Notes under the pieces: model-generated
Told to the model about the DNA's origin: nothing
Seen by the model: only the letters and a program-made list of their open reading frames with translations
Databases searched by the model: none
Assembly (NCBI GenBank): GCA_910586595.1
Contig: CAJUJB010000053.1
Coordinates: 1-17,042, forward strand
Length of the DNA: 17,042 nucleotides
Direction: 5' to 3'
Origin: an uncultured Muribaculaceae bacterium
Lineage (GTDB): Bacteria > Bacteroidota > Bacteroidia > Bacteroidales > Muribaculaceae
Part shown: one piece after another, positions 1 to 7,236 of the stretch
How the letters are laid out: every line of letters starts with the position of its first letter
Numbering within the stretch: the first letter of the stretch is position 1
Translations under genes and position numbers: made by a program

Positions 1-15
1 TAACCGCCCCCTCTC

Positions 16-51
16 AAGCCCCGAAGGCCACAAGCCGACGGGGCTTTTTTT
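16..51 (+). terminator. Rho-independent terminator of an upstream gene
   Basis: An 8-bp perfect stem AAGCCCCG (16-23) / CGGGGCTT (39-46) with a 15-nt loop is followed by a T run to position 51. Inside the loop GGC (26-28) can pair with GCC (34-36). The gene it ends lies outside the window; the TAA at positions 1-3 may be its stop codon, but this cannot be decided here. Confidence 0.85.
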
Positions 52-81
52 ATATTGGTTGTACGGTAATAAGACTTAGCT

Positions 82-1206
82 ATGGCTTTTTTCAAGTACA
101 TGGATGATGCCAGGTCATTCTTCGGATCAGATTCCTCCAGGGCGCTCGCGTTGCTGCGGTGGCCTCTGGCTATGTGTATTGTGGCCGTGCATTGGTTTAT
201 GTGGGTGCTGATAGTGCCGGCGCTCGGACTCGATGCCGACACGGCTGAATTGCCCTCTCTGGCGGCCCTCACTAAGTTTGTAACCGTCTTCCTGAGCGAT
301 AACGGCGTGGCATCGTTCTTTTTTATCTCTGGCTATTTATTCTTCGCCGGAGAGCCGATGACGCGTGAGAGATATAAAAAGAAGGTCTACAAGCGCGTGT
401 TCTCCCTACTCATTCCCTATATTCTCTGGAATGTGCTTTATCTCCTATTTATACGCGCGCATTATCTGCCGGTGTTCAGCAGCCTGTTCCCCCGCATGCA
501 GGAGGTGGGATTCACTATGACCTGGGGCCAGATGCTGAAGGGAATGTTCTTCACGGCTTCGCCCCATAACGCCAATCTGTGGTTTATCCGCGAGCTCATG
601 ACATGTGTCATTCTGGTTCCGTTGCTCTACCGGGGCATCTGCCGATGGCCGCAATGGCTCATGGCAGCCTTCGGGATAGCCTATCTTGTGGCCCTTCATT
701 ACGAATTACAGTATCTCTCTTACCTTGCCGACTCACTATTTTTCTTCACGCTTGGAGCCGCGCTGTCGGTACGCGGATGTGATCTGGTGCGTACTGCCGC
801 AGGAAAAGGCTGGATGTCGGCCCTCCTGTTTCTTGCCGGTGGAGCCGCATATTGGTATTGTATGGAGCGTTGGCCCATGTACGCGGCTGTAATCAAGTTT
901 GCAGGCCTCCTGAATGTGATATTGCTTGCTGTATGCATTGCCTCATGGTTTGCACGGCGTGGCGTCCGTGCCAATACCTTTCTCACGGGCGCAACATTCT
1001 TTGTCTTCGCCTCACATCCCTTCCTCATTGCCCATTTCACTATGTTCCTTGCGCGCGTCTTCAAGCCGCAGAGCGACCTGGCGATTACCGGGCTCTATTT
1101 TATCGGTTACTTCGCGTTGCTGGCCCTACTTTTAGGCTCCTATTGGCTGCTTGCGAAAGTCTCTCCGAAGGCGGCCGCTTGGCTTACCGGAAAGCGGAGC
1201 CGTTAG
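82..1206 (+). CDS. Membrane acyltransferase, acyltransferase-3 (OafA-like) family
   Basis: This 374-residue protein is almost entirely hydrophobic segments, about nine or ten membrane helices, as expected for the acyltransferase-3 family, which moves acetyl or other acyl groups onto surface sugars. Visible family traits are the first helix with R26 and the conserved histidine H37 (CIVAVHW), the FFISGYLF segment at about 79-87, a basic stretch (RERYKKKVYKR) before the helix LLIPYILWNVLY, the NLWFIREL segment, and a last-helix FVFASHPFLI motif. The ATG at 82 is chosen because it gives the short cytoplasmic N-terminus usual for the family. No convincing promoter is visible between the upstream terminator and this start; the TATATTGG at 51-58 matches the -7 box only partly and has no -33 partner. 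The substrate is unknown, and nothing ties the gene functionally to the PUL downstream. Family assignment is firm, acceptor unknown. Confidence 0.85.
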   Translation: MAFFKYMDDARSFFGSDSSRALALLRWPLAMCIVAVHWFMWVLIVPALGLDADTAELPSLAALTKFVTVFLSDNGVASFFFISGYLFFAGEPMTRERYKKKVYKRVFSLLIPYILWNVLYLLFIRAHYLPVFSSLFPRMQEVGFTMTWGQMLKGMFFTASPHNANLWFIRELMTCVILVPLLYRGICRWPQWLMAAFGIAYLVALHYELQYLSYLADSLFFFTLGAALSVRGCDLVRTAAGKGWMSALLFLAGGAAYWYCMERWPMYAAVIKFAGLLNVILLAVCIASWFARRGVRANTFLTGATFFVFASHPFLIAHFTMFLARVFKPQSDLAITGLYFIGYFALLALLLGSYWLLAKVSPKAAAWLTGKRSR

Positions 1207-1207
1207 T

Positions 1208-1238
1208 TTTGGTGTGTGAAACTTTTTGCGTACCTTTG
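1208..1238 (+). promoter_or_regulatory. Bacteroidetes-type promoter for the GH20 gene
   Basis: TTTG at 1208-1211 and TACCTTTG at 1231-1238 match the Bacteroides -33 (TTTG) and -7 (TAnnTTTG) boxes perfectly, with 19 nt between them. It begins two bases after the acyltransferase stop codon. Transcription would start around 1243-1248, about 35 nt before the ATG at 1280. Confidence 0.8.
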
Positions 1239-1279
1239 CAGTTAGCAATTATCGCAAAAAACTATCCACACCTAAAATC

Positions 1280-3583
1280 ATGAAAATTCTTAAATCAGTC
1301 TCGGTCGCAGCGCTGCTGTTATTTATGGTCTCCTGCGGCGGAAAGACTTCACAGGCCAGCTATGATGTCATTCCGGCTCCTGCTGAAGTTACAGTAGAAG
1401 CTACAGCTTCACCGTTTGTAATAACTTCGTCGACCCCGGTGGTGTATACTCCCGGCGACAGCGTCATGGAGCGTCAGGCACGTTTCCTTGCCGAATATGT
1501 GCAGGAGCAGTCGGGCATAGAACTGAAACTCCAGCCCGGGGAGCCTGTCAAGGGAGCCGTAGTGCTGTCGGCTGATCTTGTTAGCGATAATTCGGAGGCT
1601 TATGAGCTTGATGTCACTGCCGACGGCGTGAGCATCAATGGTGCCTCTCCTGCCGGCGTATTCTACGGCATCCAGACCTTACGCAAGTCTATCCCGGTGG
1701 AGGATGTCGCCAAGATTGAACTTCCGGCTGTGAAAATTTCCGATGCACCCCGCTTCGGTTACCGCGGAGCTCACTTCGACGTTGCCCGCCACTTCTTCCC
1801 TGCCGATTCTGTGAAGGAATTCATAGATATGCTTGCCCTCCATAACATCAACCGCATGCACTGGCATCTTACCGACGACCAGGGCTGGCGTGTGGAGATC
1901 AAGAGCCGCCCCGGTCTGACCGAGGCAACTATGAAGGTGCCCAACGAGCCAGGCTCAATGCAGATGCCTGTGCCCGGCTTCTATACCCAGGATGAGCTTC
2001 GCGACGTTGTGGCCTATGCTGCCGAACGTCATATCGAGATTGTTCCTGAAATCGACCTCCCCGGCCATATGCTCGCCGCCTTAGCCGCATATCCCGAACT
2101 CGGATGTACCGGTGGCCCGTATGAAGTGTGGGGCAGTGCAGGTGTGATGACCGACGTGCTCTGCGTAGGTAACGAGGAGACCTACCGGTTCCTTGATGAT
2201 GTCTTCGGCGAACTTGTAGAGATTTTCCCGTCGGCCCTTTTCCATATCGGTGGCGACGAATGCCCGCGCGACCGCTGGAAAGAATGTGCCAAATGCCAGG
2301 CAATGGCAACCAAACTTGGCTTTAAGAATGACTCACATGGCACGCGTGAGGCCAAGCTTCAGAATCATATGATGCATCATGTGGCCAAGTATCTTGAAGA
2401 ACGTGGCCGTCGCGTCATTGGCTGGGATGAAGTTCTCGACAGCGACTTCGCCGAGAATGCCGTTGTTATGTCGTGGCGAGGAGAGCAGGGTGGTATTGAA
2501 GGTGCCCGCCGTGGCCATGACGTGATCATGACTCCCTCTACCCATCTGTACTTCGACTTCTACCAGTCGCCTGACCAGAGCAGCGAGCCGAAGGCTATCG
2601 GCGGCTACACTCCGGTTGAAAAAGTATACAATTACGAGCCCGTGCCTGCAGTGCTCACCCCCGACGAACAGAAACACATCCTCGGCGTGCAGGCAAACCT
2701 CTGGACAGAATATATTCCCTCTTTCAAGCAGGTTCAATACATGGAGCTGCCGCGTATCGCCGCCCTCAGCGAGATTCAGTGGACCGACCCCTCCAAGAAA
2801 AATCTCGAAGGCTTTGTCGGCCGTCTGCCCCGTATGCTTGATATTTATACAGACCATGGCTGGCGCTATGCCGATCACGTATTCAATGTACATGGTACAG
2901 TCACTCCCGATAAAGAGGCCCGTGCCCTCAAAGTTGAATTGTCGACATACGACGATGCCCCCGTACACTATACTCTCGACGGCACTGAGCCTACCCGCGA
3001 GAGTGCCCTCTATACCGAACCTCTTGTTATCAACGAGCCTATCACCCTCCGTGCAGCTGCAGAGCGTGGCGAAGGCATGGGCCGCATCTACGAAGGCGGA
3101 GTCCAGTTCTCTAAATCGACTTTCCGCCCCGTAACTCTCTCTGCCGCCCCGCATCCCCGCTATACATTCGGTGGAGCCGAGCAGCTTGTCGACGGATGTC
3201 TGGGTTCTCATGGCTATACTGATGAGCTTTGGCTGGGCTTTACCGTGCCTGAATTCGACCTTACCATTGACTTTGAGGAGCCCGACACCATCAGCGCTGT
3301 CGATGTGCGTACGAACGTTTCGACCGGCAGCTGGATTTTTGAAGCACGCAAGATCGAGGTTGCCACCTCTCTTGATGGCAAGACCTTCACCAACGTAGCC
3401 TCGCTCGAGCTTCCGGCCATGACCGAAGATGCGGCTTACGTCAAGGAACACCGCCTGTCGTTCGATCCCACCGAAGCCCGTTATGTGCGCGTTACCGTTG
3501 ATTCAGAGACCTCTATGCCCGAGTGGCATGCCGGAAGCGGTCGTCAGGCATTTGTATTCGTAGATGAGGTAAGCGTATATTAA
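1280..3583 (+). CDS. Beta-N-acetylhexosaminidase, GH20 lipoprotein
   Basis: The enzyme removes terminal beta-linked GlcNAc or GalNAc from glycans by substrate-assisted catalysis. The 767-residue product has a lipoprotein signal ending in the lipobox MVSC (C19). An N-terminal GH20b-like domain follows (about 28-150), then the TIM-barrel from about 157, with YRG (substrate arginine R162), HWHLTDDQGWR (194-204) and the catalytic pair in HIGGDE (D326, E327). After the barrel come an Fn3/chitobiase-C-like segment (PVHYTLDGTEPT) and a C-terminal F5/8-type-C-like beta-sandwich that may bind sugar. The start at ATG 1280 is chosen because an in-frame TTG at 1226 lies upstream of the predicted transcription start and would bury the signal peptide. 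Residues after C19 (GGKTSQ) lack the acidic surface-export signal, so a periplasm-facing location is likelier (inference). It sits 5' of the SusC/D operon with its own promoter and is probably part of the same glycan pathway. No T9SS-like tail is present. Confidence 0.95.
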   Translation: MKILKSVSVAALLLFMVSCGGKTSQASYDVIPAPAEVTVEATASPFVITSSTPVVYTPGDSVMERQARFLAEYVQEQSGIELKLQPGEPVKGAVVLSADLVSDNSEAYELDVTADGVSINGASPAGVFYGIQTLRKSIPVEDVAKIELPAVKISDAPRFGYRGAHFDVARHFFPADSVKEFIDMLALHNINRMHWHLTDDQGWRVEIKSRPGLTEATMKVPNEPGSMQMPVPGFYTQDELRDVVAYAAERHIEIVPEIDLPGHMLAALAAYPELGCTGGPYEVWGSAGVMTDVLCVGNEETYRFLDDVFGELVEIFPSALFHIGGDECPRDRWKECAKCQAMATKLGFKNDSHGTREAKLQNHMMHHVAKYLEERGRRVIGWDEVLDSDFAENAVVMSWRGEQGGIEGARRGHDVIMTPSTHLYFDFYQSPDQSSEPKAIGGYTPVEKVYNYEPVPAVLTPDEQKHILGVQANLWTEYIPSFKQVQYMELPRIAALSEIQWTDPSKKNLEGFVGRLPRMLDIYTDHGWRYADHVFNVHGTVTPDKEARALKVELSTYDDAPVHYTLDGTEPTRESALYTEPLVINEPITLRAAAERGEGMGRIYEGGVQFSKSTFRPVTLSAAPHPRYTFGGAEQLVDGCLGSHGYTDELWLGFTVPEFDLTIDFEEPDTISAVDVRTNVSTGSWIFEARKIEVATSLDGKTFTNVASLELPAMTEDAAYVKEHRLSFDPTEARYVRVTVDSETSMPEWHAGSGRQAFVFVDEVSVY

Positions 3584-3700
3584 ACCTTCTGTAATTATTT
3601 TAATAAGGATAATAAAATTTTTTAAAAAGCTGCTTGCTTACTCTAAACCTAATGGTATGAGTAATAATATATAAGCATACGGCCTTTAGAATTTCACCCG

Positions 3701-3743
3701 GAGAGGGGTGCCAAGCTCGTAAATGAGTACTGGCACCCCTCTC
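3701..3743. terminator. Strong 13-bp hairpin, possible terminator after GH20
   Basis: GAGAGGGGTGCCA (3701-3713) is the exact reverse complement of TGGCACCCCTCTC (3731-3743). The 17-nt loop can form a small inner CTC/GAG stem (3716-3718 with 3725-3727). There is no T run on either side, so a classic Rho-independent terminator is not shown; it may end the GH20 transcript, stabilise its 3' end, or act in the susC leader if transcription begins further upstream. It lies 117 nt after the GH20 stop. Confidence 0.5.
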
Positions 3744-3795
3744 TGTCGTTGTAAACCGATTTATATGTCTCACATACGATGGGAGATGAGGGCTT

Positions 3796-3827
3796 TTTCA
3801 CGCCAAAATCGGTAGAGTATACTTTTT
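3796..3827 (+). promoter_or_regulatory. Weak candidate promoter for the susC operon
   Basis: TTTC (3796-3799) and TACTTTTT (3820-3827) are one base each away from the Bacteroides TTTG and TAnnTTTG boxes, with 20 nt between. If used, the susC leader would be about 320 nt. Weak matches to the housekeeping consensus are common at inducible PUL promoters, but this call rests on similarity alone in AT-rich DNA. Confidence 0.25.
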
Positions 3828-3911
3828 GAAGTATTTTAAAAATAGGGGGGGTAAGAAAAATATATAGTTAAAGAATGTAAAAATATGGAATTGATTCAAA
3901 AAAAGGACGTA

Positions 3912-3977
3912 ATTTAGAGGCGTGAAACCGGATCCTGCGCCGGCCCCAAAGGCAGACATTTGCGTAAACCTCTAAAT
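3912..3977 (+). promoter_or_regulatory. Inverted repeat in the susC 5' leader
   Basis: ATTTAGAGG (3912-3920) pairs exactly with CCTCTAAAT (3969-3977). Between the arms CCGG (3928-3931) can pair with CCGG (3940-3943), and CGTGAAA (3921-3927) is nearly complementary to TTTGCG (3959-3964). The enclosed 48 nt are GC-rich within an AT-rich leader. This could be a folded leader RNA element or a bipartite operator; it matches no riboswitch class that I know. Confidence 0.4.
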
Positions 3978-4151
3978 AATAACAAAATATCGATTGTTAC
4001 ACTATCGACTTAAATCAAATACTCAACATCTGTAATTCAGCACAACCTCCATCTGCCGACCTCTCCAAGTAGACGAAGGCTGATAAACATAATGAAGATT
4101 ATCCTATAAGACAACAAAAGTTTCATCAACGTATCTTAATACCTGTATTAC

Positions 4152-7100
4152 ATGGTAAAACCAGTACATCATTCACGACTATTGCTCTTGCTGGCCGCCT
4201 TGATCATGCAAAGCGCATTGTTTGCTGCCTGGGCAGCTCCATTCACAGTGAGCGGCACGGTGACCGACGAGACGGGTGAGCCCCTCATCGGCGTATCTGT
4301 CAAAGCCGCGAACAGCAAAACCGGTGTCACCACTGACATCGATGGCAACTACTCCATTTCCATGCAGTCTCCCGGTAAGCTGGAGTTCTCGTATGTAGGT
4401 ATGGAGCCTCAAACTATCCAGGTTTCCGCTGCCGGTAAGTACGACATCGTGCTCAAGCAAGGCCAGAACACACTCGACGACGTTGTCGTAGTAGGTTATG
4501 GCGTGCAGCGTAAAGTCAACCTCACCGGTTCGGTGCAGAGCGTTTCCTCAGAGGAAATCCTTCGCCGAAATGTATCCAACGGTTCTTCGGCTCTCCAGGG
4601 TATCGTGCCCGGTCTTAGCGCCGTGCAGGAGTCGGGTGCCCCCGGCGGTGACGGTGCAAGCATCAAGATCCGCGGTATCGGTTCACTCAACTCAGCCACA
4701 GCACCTCTTGTCCTCATCGACGGTGTGGAAGGCGATATGAACCGCATCGACCTCAACTCTGTTGAATCAATCTCAGTTCTGAAAGACGCTGCCTCAGCGT
4801 CTATATACGGTTCGCGCGCGTCAAACGGTGTTATCCTTATCACAACCAAGCGCGGCAGCAACGGCAAGCCCAAAGTGACCTTCAACGGCTATGTGGGATG
4901 GAACCAGCCTACTGAGCTTCCTAACCCTGTTGACGCTGTTGGTTACCTCACAGCCGCCGACATCGCCAATGTCAACAACGACGTTGCTCCGATGTATACC
5001 GAGCTCATCGACCTCTACCGCACCGAAGGTGCCGATAACTTCAACCGCTACGACACCAACTGGCGCGACCTCGTGCTCAAGAAACACGCCATGGCACAGA
5101 ACTACTCTGTAGGTGTATCGGGTGGCAATGACTTCCTCAGCGTATATGCCAACGCCGCCTACTACAAGCAGGACGGTATGGTGCCCAACAACTACTTCAA
5201 GCGCTACAGCATGCGCCTCAACTCCGACCTCAAGATCAACAGCTGGATCAAGTTAGGTGTCGACATGAGCATGCGTCAGGCAGAAGCTTACAACCCCCTC
5301 GAAGGTTCGACAACCCTCATCGGCTATGCCATGACCTTCACTCCTATCCTCTCAGCCATCGACGTTAACCCCGAGACAGGCGAGACTCACTGGGGCTACG
5401 GTCTCCAGGGCAACAACCCTTACGCATCTATCAATGCTGGCGGTTACTCCAAGAGTACAGCTCCCGAGTACTACACCCGCGCAAGCCTCACCATCAATCC
5501 CTGCAAAGGCCTGACCGTGCTCGGTACATGGAACTGGAAGCGCAACGACGGCCGCACTTACACATTCTCTGACACTTACGACGAATACGAGAGCGGCATC
5601 TACAAGCAGACCAAGCCTTCTTACAAGGCAGCCCGCGAAAGCCGCAGCCAGAGCGACTACATCCAGTATACCGCAATGGCTACCTACGAGAATACCTTCG
5701 GTAAGAACTACCTCAAGGCTATGGTTGGCTTCCAGAGCGAAGAGACCAACTACACAAGCCTCGAAGGCGCCCGTAACACCTTCAATTACGACGGCTACAC
5801 CGACCTCGTTCACGGTGACGCCTCTACTGCCACCAACAGCTCGTACCGCTACAGCTATGCGATGCTGTCTTACCTCTTCCGTCTCAACTATTCGTTCGCA
5901 GAACGTTACCTCGTAGAAGTAAACGGCCGTTACGACGGTACATCACGCTTCAAAGCCGACAAGCGCTGGGGCTTCTTCCCCTCTGTATCGGCTGGCTGGC
6001 GTATCTCTGAGGAAGCCTTCATGAAAGACACCCAGACTGTGGTCAACAACCTCAAGCTCCGCGCATCTTTCGGTCGTCTCGGTAACCAGGACATCAACTC
6101 TTACTTCCCCTATGTAGCTGCCATCTCCAGCATAGACGGATATGGTTATTGGTTCGACGGCACCTTCACTCCCGGCGCCGCTCAGACACAGCTCGCCAAC
6201 GCCCTCATCACTTGGGAAAAATCAACCCAGTTCGACATCGGTCTTGACTGGAGCCTCTTCAACAATCGCCTCTCCGGTGGCTTCGACTACTACATCCGCA
6301 AAGTCGACGACATGCTTCAGAAATTCCCCGTGCCTGTATTCGTATCGCTCGAAGCTCCCTGGCAGAACGCCGGCTCGATGCGCAACAACGGTTGGGAAGT
6401 ATCTCTTAACTGGAACGACCGCGTGGGCGACTTCAACTACTACGCTAAATTCAACCTCTCCGACGTACGCAACAAAATCCTCGATCTCTACGGCAACACC
6501 TACAACAGCAACAACCGCCTTACTGTAGAAGGCCAGGCCTACAACCAGTACTACGGCTATGTTGCCGACGGTTACTTCCAGAGCCAGGACGAAATTGACG
6601 CCAAGAATCCCGACGGCTCATATGTATATGCAGTATACGGCGAGCGTGCCAACATCAAGCCCGGTTTCATCCGCTATAAGGATATCGACGGCAACGGCAC
6701 CATCGACGGTGACGACCGCCAGGCTATCGGCGACCCCTATCCCCACTTCGAATTCGGTTTCACCCTCGGTGGCGAATGGAAAGGCATCGACCTCAGCATC
6801 TTCTTCCAGGGTGTAGGTAAGAAAGACGTGGCTTACACCGGTGCCGGTGCACGTCCTCTCATGGGTAACGGTACCATCTACGAGCACCAGCTCGATACAT
6901 GGAGCCCTGAGAACCCCAACGCACAGTATCCTCTCCTGCTCATCGACAACGCAGGTAACTCTCAGAACAACCTCTTCTCTTCATTCTGGGTCAAGAGCGG
7001 TGCATACTGCCGTCTGAAAAACCTCGTGCTCGGTTACACTCTCCCCCAGAAGTGGACCCGCAAGGCCTTCATCGAGCGTGTACGCGTATATGCTTCGGGC

Positions 7101-7223
7101 CAGAACCTCTTCACCATCCGCGGCAGCAACTTCTACAAAGGCTTCGACCCCGAATCTTCGGCCGGTGCCTCATGCTACCCCCTCAACCGCACTTACCTCG
7201 TAGGACTCCAAATCGACTTCTAA
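4152..7223 (+). CDS. susC: SusC/RagA-family TonB-dependent glycan transporter
   Basis: This 1023-residue outer-membrane beta-barrel would import oligosaccharides bound by its SusD partner, using TonB energy. A signal peptide occupies about residues 1-29. It is followed by a CarboxypepD_reg-like beta-sandwich (about 31-108; SGTVTDETGEPLIGVSV, DGNYSI), the TonB-box region DDVVVVGYG (109-117), and a plug with RGIGSLN and PLVLIDGVEGDM. The rest is barrel, ending in the aromatic C-terminus LVGLQIDF. A calcium-loop-like DIDGNGTIDGDD is at 844-855, a feature often seen in this family. There is no N-terminal STN domain, so signalling through an ECF anti-sigma partner is not indicated. Length is normal. 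The susD gene starts 13 nt after the stop. The ligand cannot be read from the sequence. The symbol is a family name, not a claim of starch specificity. Confidence 0.97.
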   Translation: MVKPVHHSRLLLLLAALIMQSALFAAWAAPFTVSGTVTDETGEPLIGVSVKAANSKTGVTTDIDGNYSISMQSPGKLEFSYVGMEPQTIQVSAAGKYDIVLKQGQNTLDDVVVVGYGVQRKVNLTGSVQSVSSEEILRRNVSNGSSALQGIVPGLSAVQESGAPGGDGASIKIRGIGSLNSATAPLVLIDGVEGDMNRIDLNSVESISVLKDAASASIYGSRASNGVILITTKRGSNGKPKVTFNGYVGWNQPTELPNPVDAVGYLTAADIANVNNDVAPMYTELIDLYRTEGADNFNRYDTNWRDLVLKKHAMAQNYSVGVSGGNDFLSVYANAAYYKQDGMVPNNYFKRYSMRLNSDLKINSWIKLGVDMSMRQAEAYNPLEGSTTLIGYAMTFTPILSAIDVNPETGETHWGYGLQGNNPYASINAGGYSKSTAPEYYTRASLTINPCKGLTVLGTWNWKRNDGRTYTFSDTYDEYESGIYKQTKPSYKAARESRSQSDYIQYTAMATYENTFGKNYLKAMVGFQSEETNYTSLEGARNTFNYDGYTDLVHGDASTATNSSYRYSYAMLSYLFRLNYSFAERYLVEVNGRYDGTSRFKADKRWGFFPSVSAGWRISEEAFMKDTQTVVNNLKLRASFGRLGNQDINSYFPYVAAISSIDGYGYWFDGTFTPGAAQTQLANALITWEKSTQFDIGLDWSLFNNRLSGGFDYYIRKVDDMLQKFPVPVFVSLEAPWQNAGSMRNNGWEVSLNWNDRVGDFNYYAKFNLSDVRNKILDLYGNTYNSNNRLTVEGQAYNQYYGYVADGYFQSQDEIDAKNPDGSYVYAVYGERANIKPGFIRYKDIDGNGTIDGDDRQAIGDPYPHFEFGFTLGGEWKGIDLSIFFQGVGKKDVAYTGAGARPLMGNGTIYEHQLDTWSPENPNAQYPLLLIDNAGNSQNNLFSSFWVKSGAYCRLKNLVLGYTLPQKWTRKAFIERVRVYASGQNLFTIRGSNFYKGFDPESSAGASCYPLNRTYLVGLQIDF

Positions 7224-7236
7224 TCAAGCTACATCA

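Larger units (their letters stand above)
3584..4151. other. 568-bp intergenic region before susC
   Basis: No credible coding sequence is seen here on either strand. From left to right it holds an AT-rich stretch directly after the GH20 stop, with a weak ATTTTA/TAAAAT pairing and a T run at 3618-3623 that could be a poor terminator; a 13-bp perfect hairpin (3701-3743); a weak promoter candidate (3796-3827); a run of seven G (3845-3851); an inverted repeat (3912-3977); and about 170 bases of unstructured leader up to the susC ATG. The length and structure suggest a long regulated 5' leader for the PUL transcript, but no sequence here matches a riboswitch I recognise. Confidence 0.7.

Noticed and set aside
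1226..1279. 18-codon N-terminal extension of the GH20 gene from TTG
   Set aside because: It overlaps the promoter -7 region, uses a rare start, and would bury the lipoprotein signal peptide.
2333..3451. 372-codon open frame on the minus strand within GH20
   Set aside because: Shadow of the GH20 frame; low-complexity composition and no family motifs.
3584..4151. Possible small gene, tRNA or CRISPR in the long gap
   Set aside because: No cloverleaf, no regularly spaced repeats and no open frame with a plausible start and composition were found.
6681..6716. Calcium-loop-like DIDGNGTIDGDD as a dockerin
   Set aside because: A single loop of this kind is a usual feature of SusC barrels; there is no second loop or cohesin context.
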